DNA of 64,000 bases from Lineolata rhizophorae (Eukaryota; Ascomycota; Dothideomycetes; Lineolatales; Lineolataceae), in the NCBI GenBank assembly GCA_010093515.1, contig MU001690.1, positions 62,001-126,000 on the forward strand, written 5' to 3'. The notes under the pieces were generated by a model, which searched no databases, was not told the DNA's origin, and saw nothing but the letters and a program-made list of their open reading frames with translations. Of this stretch, positions 25,263 to 35,094 are shown in pieces. The stretch's first letter is position 1. Each line of letters starts with the position of its first letter. A program made the position numbers and the translations under genes.

Positions 25263-28145
25263 ATGGTATTCAAAAGTTATTTCAAGGCCCCACGGCCCGA
25301 AGAAAAGCGCAGCAATGACTCCCAGATGGCTACGCAAAGCACCCCCCAGGAAACAGAGAAAGAGTCTACACCGCCGCTCTCAACGCTGCCACCGGCCGCC
25401 CTCGTAGCGCCTAGCAGCGCGACTTCCGCCTCAGAAATGTCGCCGCCCCTTTCTAGCAGGCAATCGATGGCTGTGTCATTGCGAAACACCGCCTACTTGG
25501 ACGATATCAAGCACGATATCATGGTCAACTATCTCTTTCAGCAGCAATGTGGGAAGCTGTGGATTAGCGACGGCAATGGGGAGGCTGAAGGAGTCTTGCT
25601 GAGGAAAACTCGGGGCAATTATATATCTTGTCCGCCCCAGCTCGTCCATTCTAAGTTTGCCAAGTACTGCGAGGCCCTCAATCTTCAGGTATGTGACTAC
25701 CTTGGCGTTTCGTTCGACTCATATTTAACACAATTCAAGGTCGCCATAACAGTCAATTCACGCATCGTCAAGTCGTTTCTTGCGATATCGCCAAACGCTG
25801 TGGATGTGCCTTTAATGAATGGCCTTCACGTCCAAGTCCTTCCTAGCATGGATGACTTGCCCCGCGCCAGGAAGAACCAGTTCGCAGCATTCATTGCAGC
25901 TGATGCGCTCCTTGTTGTGTGGGACGATGAAGCAACCAATCTTGTGAATCGAGCCAAAATTATAGAAGCCGAGTTGACACAACTAATATGGGAGGCCGGC
26001 GAGTCAGATGACGAAGCGGACGGGACCACCAAGGAACGACCTACTGTTGCCGACTACGAGGTCGACTCTGAAAGCGGAGAAATGAAGCCCGAACATAGGT
26101 CTACGAACATAATGAACTCAGTCTTGGTTGGCTTCACTCTTGTTCTTGTTACTACGATGCTCGGGGCTGGTTTCAGGCAACTAGCCATTGAAATCACGGT
26201 GGACCACGGTTTCATTCGGCTAGCATTTCTTGCCCTCACTCCAGTCCAGATATTTTTCACTCTGGTAGGATTTTCACTGCATCTGGGGGCGTGTGGGTGT
26301 GCTAATTTGCGTTACAGTTCTTTGCCCAGGTGATTGTTGGGTGCATTGCACAATGCATTGGCCCAGTACGCCAGATGACGCTAAACTCCAAATACTACTC
26401 CGCGAAGCTGCCTCGCCGCCTCACCAATCGCCCTCTTCCTCATGTCACTATCCAATGCCCCGTTTACAAAGAGGGTCTAGCATCTGTCATCGCTCCGACA
26501 GTGAGATCAATCAAACAAGCAATGTCTATCTACGAACTTCAAGGTGGTACAGCAAACATGTTCATCAATGACGACGGACTCCAACTTATCGACGAGGAGG
26601 AGCGGCAAGCTCGCGTCAATTTCTACGCGGACCACGGGATTGGATGGACAGCCAGACCCAAACACGGCGCCAACGGCTTCCAACGCAGGGGGAAGTTCAA
26701 AAAAGTATGTCATTCCTTCCATTCCATGGATACTGCACGGCATTAACACACACCTAGGCGTCAAACATGAATTTTGGGTTGATGCTTTCTAACAACGTGG
26801 AACAAAAGCTGGCATGTATCCGAAGGACTCCAGGATGGATTCAAGACGACGAGTCTAAGGCATACGATGCGGCATTAAAGGAAGTCATCGAGGAAGATGG
26901 CCGTGCCTGGGCCGACGGGAATATTCGCGTTGGCGATTACATTGTGCTGAGTACGTGCGACATATTCTATAATCTCGCTACATTATTCTAATCTGCGTCC
27001 TAGTTGATTCGGATACACGCGTGCCTTCCGACTGCCTGATGGATGCAGTCAGCGAGATGGAGCAATCACCCGAAGTGGGAATTATGCAGTTCTCTTCTGG
27101 AGTCATGCAAGTCGTGCACACATACTTCGAAAACGGCATCACGTTCTTTACCAACCTCATTTACACTGCCATCAAGTACACAGTGTCAAATGGAGACGTT
27201 GCTCCCTTTGTTGGTCACAATGCTATCCTTCGTTGGTCTGCCATCCAACAAGTATCGTACGACGACGACGACGGATACGAAAAGTTCTGGTCCGAGTCTC
27301 ACGTTTCCGAGGATTTCGACATGTCGTTGAGGCTGCAGGTTAACGGATACACTATTCGGCTTGCTGCCTGGGCTGGCGAAGGCTTCAAGGAGGGAGTATC
27401 TCTTACCGTATATGATGAACTCGCTCGATGGGAGAAATACGCCTACGGGTGCAACGAACTTCTGTTTCACCCGATTCGATTCTGGCCTGTCCGCGGTCCG
27501 TTTACGGAGCTATTTCGAAGATTTTTGTTTTCCAACATTCGGTTCACCTCCAAGATAACTATCATATCCTACATTGGGACATACTATGCTATCGGGGCGG
27601 CGTGGATCATGACGACAGCGAACTACTTCGCCATGGGTTGGTTCAACGGCTACCTAGACAAATACTACATCGATAGTTGGAAAGTGTGGTTCTCCATCGT
27701 TATCGTCTTCAACGGGTTGGGTAACATCGCCTTGGCCGTAATGCGATACCGAATTGGAGAGAAGACCTTCCTCGCCGCTCTTGTCGAGAACTTCAAGTGG
27801 ATCCTTATGCTTGCAATCTTCCTGGGCGGTCTTTCTTTACACGTTTCTCAAGCACTGCTCGCGCATATGTTTGAAATAGACATGACGTGGGGTGCTACGA
27901 GTAAGGAGGCCGAGTTCTCAAATTTCTTTATTGAAGTACCAAGGGTCCTGCGCAGCTTCAAATTCAGCATTGCCTTTGCCGTGCTTGGCATTGCGACTAT
28001 GATTATCCTCGCATGCGGCCCGTTTGTCCCTTACGACTGGAGAATCCAAGATTTTGTTGCGATTCTACCTATGGCGACCGTCACCGTGAGCCATTTACTG
28101 CTGCCAATAGCTCTCAACCCGGCTTTGATGACCTTTTCTTGGTAG
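25263..28145 (+). CDS. Family 2 membrane glycosyltransferase (fungal GT2, cellulose/hyaluronan-synthase-like)
   Basis: Five exons (25263-25688, 25740-26264, 26318-26704, 26758-26950, 27004-28145) encode 890 aa. A low-complexity N-terminus is followed by a conserved cytosolic region, a membrane pair near 290-330, a GT-A catalytic domain (HVTIQCPVYKEGL, INDDGLQ, IDSDTRVP with D512/D514, HVSEDFDMSLRL with E613/D614) and several C-terminal membrane spans from about 690. The acceptor-site QxxRW motif is ELARW here (649-653). This matches the fungal GT2 proteins needed for hyphal growth in Zymoseptoria and Fusarium, whose polysaccharide product is unknown. Intron 1 is only 51 nt, divisible by three and free of stops; splicing gives NLQVAITVNSRIV. 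The plasma membrane is the likely site of action. It is not a chitin synthase: the chitin-synthase QRRRW motif is absent. Confidence 0.9.
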
Positions 28146-28515
28146 ATACATTCTTCTTGTGGCCCTTCATTTTAACTTTTGGGAGCTAGTAGCAGATTGC
28201 CAGGTTTAGGAAGCAAAGGACGTTGGTTTGGTCGGGTGGATAATTTACGATACTAGGGACGTCTTAGAGGAAATAGACAAGCAGATACACTGATCCGTGT
28301 ATAGTACATATAGAGAAATAATGGTAATAGCTTGACTGTCATCTGAATTACAAAGAGCCCTTTTGACTACCCTGTCAGTAATGGTTCGAAAGACATCACG
28401 CTGCATGTTTCCAATAAGCTAGTAATGAAGCCAATCAAAACATTGCACGGATCTCGACTTAGGGAGGACGCAACTTGTGTGATAATTTAACGTTGAGGCT
28501 AACTAAAGAGGCAAG
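28146..28515. other. Short convergent intergenic region
   Basis: 370 AT-richer bases between the convergent GT2 and Rab escort protein genes, presumably both 3' untranslated regions. No gene seen. Confidence 0.5.
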
Positions 28516-30402
28516 TCAGTCGCTATTTTCACCCTCGTCATCACTAAGTTCTTCCCTGTCGTCAAATGTCATATAACCAGGAGCTTTGTCGCCCATTATC
28601 CGCGTCCACGCGAGTTTCACGGGATCCAGAACGTCATCCTCCAGTGCAATACCAGAGAGTGGTGATGACAATCGTATCTCCCTTGCCCCTACGTTGGCCT
28701 CGCTCGCGCCGAATGTGGGCACATGTTGTTCAAAATAAAGAGACCAAATAATTTCCGCCGGTGACTCTTCTCCGTCGACCAAGGAACGCAGGAGAACTTG
28801 AGCTGCTGCTTTTAGCAGTGCAGATCGTTGTGGGGCGAGGAGATTAGTGGTGGCATATAAGATAGCTGGTAACAGAAGTTAGCTCCAGTGCCACCAAACG
28901 TATATCAAGCGTGAAGATGATGTAAAGAACCGCAATCAGGTTGTCAGAGATTTAGTCTTCAATGGAGTTGCAGACAATGTAGGTAAGTATTCAGTTCGGA
29001 GTCATCATTGCTTGTTATCGCCTAAACAGGGCAGAATTGCTAGGGTAATGAAGATAGACTCACTTTGACCACTAGGACATTCGCCAGTGTCGCTTGAATG
29101 AGCGAACACATATATTGGCGGCGCATTACTCCCTTGATCGGATTCTTCGGTAGATATTGATCCTGACGGGAAGTAAACCACGGCCCCTGCGGGACGGGGA
29201 CTGCCCTCTGATATCGGAGGAAACAATGGAACGAGAGGTGAAGAGACAATAAAAATAGCTCGTGAAACTGATTGAGATGTAGAGGAGCCCGGAGTAGCGG
29301 CGTCCTCTAAGCCGCCGCGTGTTGTTCTAGAGGGAAGGTCGTCACGAGAACCTACAATCCAATCGGCGGTTACGGAAATTCCTCCACCGAGTCCGACGCG
29401 CACTGCTCTGGACTGACTTGACCCGTCGTCATTTTGTTCGCCCACTTTTTCGTCACTTTCAACTCTGACCACCCCTGTCCCGAGAATATAGACAGCACCA
29501 CCTACGGCTCCCGCACGACATGCAACTTGGGCGATCTCAGACAAACCACCCCACTTGGGAATCAAAGACCCAAACCCGGCGCCGAACACTCCCATCGAAC
29601 GAAGATGCCTCGCTATCCTTTGCAAAGCAAGGATAGTGGTTGTATGTGAGTGATGTTCGAGGCTTAGTGTAAGAGCCAAAAGTGGATCGTGTAGGTCCTT
29701 GGGGAGCTTGAAGTGTTCTACTAGGAAGTCCGTAAAAGGCCGTGAAGCAAATGGTTCCCATACATCGGCTTGCGCTTCGTACTCCGCTACGAAACGGAGA
29801 AACTTTACCAGAGCGCGCTTTGAACGTATCTCTATGGCGTCGGAAGCGAAGACGTCCTCTCGAGAGGAAGGGATTTTCGTTAACTTTGGTCCCGCAGTAG
29901 GCGACGAAGATGGGTCTTCAGGGGAGCGATTGAAGACCCACCAGCTGCCTACAGGAAGAAACTCGAGTTGCCGGTGCACTTTCGAGGACACTAGGATTGG
30001 CAGGAGTGCAGAGCGCGTAAAGATCAAATGCGGCGCCAAAGATAGGCTGTAGGCGCGCGAAGGACCCAATTTGGTGGATGCGCCCGACTCGTCGGGGCCT
30101 GAAGGCTTTTCGACAGCTCTGGCACCAAGTGAGTAGGACGATGGCCGTTCGATGACCCATGACCGGGCTTCCTGCAAGCTAAAAGCGGCTTCGTTGCCCC
30201 CGTAGAAGTCATTTCGATCCACGTGTAGGATCTTCTTATTGGAGCGAGACAGAGCTCTTCATGACGGACTAGGTCAGTCAGACTTTTGCAACCCAACAGC
30301 ACGAAAGAAACGAGAGTGGCAGGCCTACAGGACTAAGAGTGATTGTTGGAGGCCGGTTCCCGAGACGATGACATCCCAGTGTGTGCCCTCCAAAGCGTCC
30401 AT
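28516..30402 (-). CDS. MRS6: Rab escort protein (Rab geranylgeranyltransferase component A, MRS6-like)
   Basis: Exons on the - strand are 30402-30329, 30256-29064 and 28865-28516, giving 538 aa. REP presents new Rab GTPases to geranylgeranyltransferase II and delivers them to membranes. The N-terminal Rossmann motif is split by intron 1: WDVIVSGTGLQQSLLVL joins ALSRSNKKILHVDRNDFYGG, the signature of the GDI/REP family. Further family blocks are KFLRFVAEY and the SIPKWG-like LIPKWGGLSEIAQVACRAGAVGGAVYIL. The first intron uses a GTAGGC donor and an AAG acceptor, less usual but the only pair that keeps this motif. The C-terminal join (HSSDTGECPSGQ to TILYATTNLL) needs a 198-nt intron, long for this locus, so a missed small exon is possible. 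The protein ends in an acidic tail. Confidence 0.88.
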
Positions 30403-31061
30403 GACGGCAGAGAAAGGCGGTGTGGTGGAACAGAGAGAAGAGTCGAGGAGGATCTACCTAGGTGCCTACCTCCTACCTGCCTATGAACGTGAATGCTGAC
30501 TCATTCTCGGACCGCGGCTTCCGCGGCTCGACCTCGTGGCATGACGGCGCGGCCCGCTCGCAATTCTTTCCGCACCATGCTCGCGTTCAATCACCAGCAT
30601 GCCGTCGCTCCCATGGCATGCTAATTGATGCTGGCGGCTTTCGCTGGCTGCCTAGAATACGCGGGAGAGCAAATGCTCGTCCTGTATCTGCTGCTCCGGA
30701 TTTGACCTGAATTGAGCGGTTCGTTTGCGACGATACACGTGCTCGTGGAGTGCTCAGCGCCCGCCCTATGTAGCTACTATCGTGCGCGAGGTTCTCGTCC
30801 TCGATGTTGCCGACGGCGTCGATATACTGAATGGTGCCGCAGCCTCCCGCACCACAGGCAAATCGCTGCCACTCAAGGAGCGGGTGTTCACTGCGGGGAT
30901 CAAAGAGCTGGGCCGGATGCGGCACGTGATGTCGCGGAGGTGCGTCGCGCGCCTCGTGGTTGCTGGGCTCGCAACCCTCCCTCACGACGCGCCGCACCGT
31001 GGCTTCCCCGTCCGCTCGCATTCGCCAGGTGCTCCCGCCGGTGGAGTAGTCCCGTACCGTC
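30403..31061. promoter_or_regulatory. Divergent promoter region between REP and the Nse6-like gene
   Basis: 659 bases separate two start codons on opposite strands, so both promoters must lie here. The palindrome ACCTAGGT occurs at about 30456. Open frames that cross the region run antisense to the start of the Nse6-like gene and are unlikely to be coding. Confidence 0.5.
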
Positions 31062-33656
31062 ATGGCCCGCCTGCGCGATGTCAACATCACCGCCTTCTTC
31101 AAGCCCGCCGACTGTGATGACCGCAAACCCGTCCCCGGGGCCCGCGCAAGTGCCCAACGTTCGACCCAAACTTCATCGCGCACCCCGCCGGCTCGATCGG
31201 ATCGCCGCCTAGACGCAAAGAAGCCACGGAAGCGCCAGCTAGCATCGGTCGATGCCCATCAACCTCCGCTAAAGCGGCCATCGCCGTCTCCATCGCCGCA
31301 TCGCCCACCCAAAGCGACGCCTGCGCAGTCCACCATGCAAACACGCGCGCAATCTGCCCGCGATACGTCCGCCGATGTGGCGACCTCAAGCAACCAGCTC
31401 AGAAGCGACGCCGCAAATCAGTCTTTCTCTTCCCTGGCTTCACTATCGCAGACTACTACCACATCAAGACGTATTATAAAGAACGGCCATGAGATTGTCA
31501 GAACGTCCGATACGGAGGACGACTCTGATTCGTCGCTAGAGGATCTTTCCGCCTTGATAGCTGGGAACAATAGAAAGAAGCCACCAAATCCCCAGTCCAC
31601 CTTCACTCCGCCTTCTCGATCAGTGGGAGATGGTGGCCGAGATATGAACCGCAATTACCGTTTCCGAAGCTCGGCGTCAGACCTATTCCCCAAGTCGCGC
31701 ACGAAAGCACCCCGCGTCTTTCAGAAACCAAACTATTCCTTCACTCTCGACCAGCTGGTTGATGTGGCAGGGAAGAACGCCGAACGCGACAAGCGGGTGG
31801 CTGAACAACGCAAACTGCTAGAAGCAAGCTCGGAGACTGGGACTAATGGCGCAACCTCTGATGTCGGCTCCGATCTAGAAGACGAGGAAGGCCGGGCTCA
31901 TCAGCAAAAGCTCAGGCTGGCTGTTGAACGAACGGTAACTCGGGAAACTCAAGTTGTCTGCAACTTGTTCGGCGAGACACCGCAAGAGAAGGCTCGCAAC
32001 CCTTTTCCAAAGGATGCCTTGCCGAAGGATGGGTGGACTGCACTACTGCAAGGTTGGCATACTATTAACTGAGGCCTGAGATACACTATGCTGACATTGT
32101 AATAGGAGAAAAGACTCGAGACCAAGCCTTTTTGTCTGGATTCGTGGCCACCATGAACACGGTACACCATTTACCCGTGGAAGTGCTGCTATGGATACTC
32201 GATGATAGTAAGGTTCTTGCCCAAGAGTTGTTTCACACTATCTAACCTCAATGAAGTTTTATTACAGCCGCGGGAGGACCTGAATTATGCATATTCAGCG
32301 CTTCTAGAGGTGAGAACTTCCTTCAGCGCTTGTCGGGAGGATCGTAAACTTACTTGGCCGGCTTTTTACAGACCTCATGGAAAAGGTTACGGCCTCTGCT
32401 GGATCGTAATTTGCTACAATCGATGCTCAGGACTCTTGGATGCCTGGAAGATGCGTATGACCTGGAGAAACAGGTTCCCCACTCGTTCCAGGAACCGAAC
32501 TGTGAGATTGAAAGGCCATTCTTAGGTCGCACAGATGTTGACCATCGCATAGCACCGAAGCCTTCCGCTCCGCCAGGTTTGGCGAGATTCCTCCAATTAC
32601 TTTGTAAACTAGGCGGAATGTAAGTTAGTTTTTCGCACGACGAGCAATGACTTCCCAGACTAACTACTTTACAGAATGTTGGATGATGCCCGAGAGTATG
32701 CTATTGCGGTATTACTTCGACTGTCGCTCGATAACTCTGTTCGATCTTCTGCGCTTATCCTAGGCTGTCTGCAGGATGCACTGTTAGAACTTATTACCGG
32801 CATTTCCGCTTCTGTCGCCGATCCAACACTTTCACGACTAGCACGGCAATTATATTCTGCGCTAGCTATAAGCTCATCAGCAGATGCAAAGTCCAAGAAT
32901 GCGCTGTCTATTCTCCAGTATTGGCTTGTATCAACTATACCGGCTACACATCCCCTAACCCACAAATTCCGACGGCATATGGCCATGTGCTCCTTCCTTG
33001 GCTCTTCATCACGAGCCATACCTGACTATATTGAAGCAAAGTACTTTGAATACATCCTGGTTAGTCTTAGTAAGGACGAACAGTACACTCCCACTCGAAC
33101 AACGGATTATGCCGCCCTTGGAGCGCGGATGTCTCTCCTAGACGTTGCGATCGATATAGGTTTCCGACCTATGCACTTTGAGGACCTGCTTTGCCCAGAC
33201 GAAGTCGTTCCGGCCTCCGATGCGGCTGGAGAGGGAGGTAAGAGTTCGAAACAGAAACCTCGCTCAAAACTTTTTCAAAAACGGGGCGCTCCCGCCAAAC
33301 CAAAACGCCCAGCGGCCGAGGCTGCCTTCAACGCAGCAGTTGCCGCTGTTGCGCACCGGATCGCGTGGATTGGGGAGCGTATCATCGAGGGGGGTAGCGG
33401 GCACATGCCCCGCGTCGAGGCGAAGCAGATAATATCGCGCCTCCAATTCCGGCTGGAGCACGCTGTGAGCACGGAGCGGAGGCGCCGGCGCGGCGTGCTC
33501 GACGTGGTGGAGTTTGGCGAGGATTCCGACGGAGACAAGCCGGGTTTGAAGACGTGGCTAGTGAGGCCCGACGGCGCGAAAGAATCAGCTGATGGGACCC
33601 CTGCTGAAACCGAACACAATGGAGTCGGGCCAATCGATAGCGAAGGCTTCGGATAG
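31062..33656 (+). CDS. Probable DNA-repair protein with CANIN-like region (Nse6-like)
   Basis: Exons are 31062-32052, 32106-32207, 32257-32309, 32372-32619 and 32675-33656, giving 791 aa. The first third is basic, Ser/Pro-rich and disordered, and opens with NITAFFKPA, close to a PCNA-interacting (PIP) box but without the leading Gln. The folded part begins near FLSGFVATMNTVHHLPVEVLLWILDD, continues REDLNYAYSALLE and is helical to about 700. I read this as the CANIN region of fungal Nse6, a loader subunit of the SMC5/6 complex, but that is memory of the family's look and not a computed match. Intron 2 has two possible acceptors; the chosen one (AAG at 32256) gives the continuous sequence DDILLQPREDL. 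The C-terminal 80 residues are charged and poorly conserved. Confidence 0.55.
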
Positions 33657-34094
33657 ACGAAACTTGAACGGAAGTGGACTGCTGAACCAGACAACGCCTT
33701 CGAAGAGAAAGCGGCCGGCACGCCGAACCGAGGTATGGAAATCTGGGAGCGTGGTGTTCGAGATATTTCTTTTGTCAAAAATAGGATTGATCCCATAGCG
33801 TCGGGATGGAAGAGTATACTGTTTCAGTCCGCACAGGATATGGAGTATCATTATTGTAGGGAAAAAAAAAATAGACCACCATTTTCTAGAGATTGATATC
33901 AAAACAGCACTAGAGGCTCCGCAATGCAAAAAAAAAAAAAAAAAAGTAACGAACAAGCGCGATATTTATGACCACTTCAAATTGCTCCAAACATCATCCA
34001 AAACCGTCTGCTACTGAAAGTAACCTGCCAAAAGGTTGCCCGTAGCTCGTCCCGAAGGACGAGCCTTCGACAAACTGGCGTTCATTGAACGCAT
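33657..34094. other. Convergent intergenic region
   Basis: 438 bases between convergent genes with two A homopolymers (about 33860-33869 and 33926-33944). Probably both 3' untranslated regions; no gene seen. Confidence 0.5.
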
Positions 34095-35094
34095 CTAAAT
34101 ACCGCCATTGCCATTCTTCTCGTCGATATGACGATACCTGATCAGCTCACCACGATATTTGATAACCATGACAGTGCAAAGAAGCATGATCACGTCGATC
34201 CCGACAATGCCAAATGCCATGGTGAAAATCAAGTCTAGATAGCTGTTGGCGAAGTTCGAAAAGGGGCCGACACAGCCTTGCTTCTGAGCCGCGACTAGAG
34301 TGCTCGAGCAGGTGTTGTCCATAATGAACGGCGGAGATGTGCTGTTGATATAGCCACAGCAGTCGAACTAGAGCAGAGCAAATCCCATTAGCGTGCATGG
34401 TCTCGATTAAGGCCCACCACACCCCAAATATCCGCCTTAACTCCTCAAAAACAAGACCAAGACGCGCGTACCTTTTGCTGCAACAAGCTCTGGCTCAAGC
34501 GGCTTTCCTGGCCCCACAAGCGTTCGATATTGGACCGCGTCTCTAACGTGTCGAACCAGATATTGATGCCGAGGGCCAACGTGAAGATGGCGCAGATGAC
34601 GACGAGCCAACCATGGGCGCGCAACCAGCCGCGGTTCTGCGGCAGGGCAAGCGCAGGCAGAGATACGAGGAAAGTGAGGAAGACGAAGATCGCATTCACG
34701 ATGCCGGCTAGGAGTATCGAGAGTTAGTGTAGCTCATGGTGAACAGCGAGCATTCAACGACACTGGATAGACGCGTAGGACCACCGGATTTCGAGACCGA
34801 AAGCCTGAAACATTTCCACGAAATTCGTAATGACTTTGGATTCCAGTTCCCGAATTCGCCATTCTCCTGTTCGCATCTCGAAATCCCCATGCCCCCAACG
34901 GCTCCCTTCCCCCGGAACGTAGACTAACCTGTAAGCGGACACTGCTCGAGCAAAACGTGTGTAGCGACGGTATCCAGCTGCGGCGTAGCTCTCATCTCGG
35001 CCTCGCTCATCACGGCAAACGCGATGATCAAGCATCCTCCGGCGAGGAAGAGCAAGTCGACCCCGATGAAGGTCCACATCAACTTGTTCGGCAT
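34095..35094 (-). CDS. PLS1: Tetraspanin, Pls1-like
   Basis: Exons on the - strand are 35094-34929, 34707-34472 and 34367-34095, encoding 224 aa, the size of the Pls1 tetraspanins that plant pathogens need for appressorium or penetration-peg function. Four membrane segments are visible: about 8-30, 57-76, 90-108 and 185-208. The large extracellular loop contains the diagnostic CCG motif (FDCCGY, C137-C138-G139) plus further Cys residues in NTCSSTL and KQGCVGPFSNFANSYLDL, as in Pls1. The short first loop carries CPLT at the exon 1-2 join. The cytosolic tail is hydrophilic and ends NGNGGI. It should act in the plasma membrane or vesicles. Saprotrophs also keep Pls1, so its presence does not by itself prove pathogenicity. 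Confidence 0.85.

Noticed and set aside
16653-28145. Ferric reductase, GH16 and GT2 as a functional cluster
   Set aside because: They share a strand but are separated by 1.9 and 2.9 kb of intergenic DNA, and their functions do not form a known pathway.
30587-31183. 198-codon open frame on the - strand in the divergent promoter
   Set aside because: It overlaps the start of the Nse6-like gene on the other strand and shows no conserved features.
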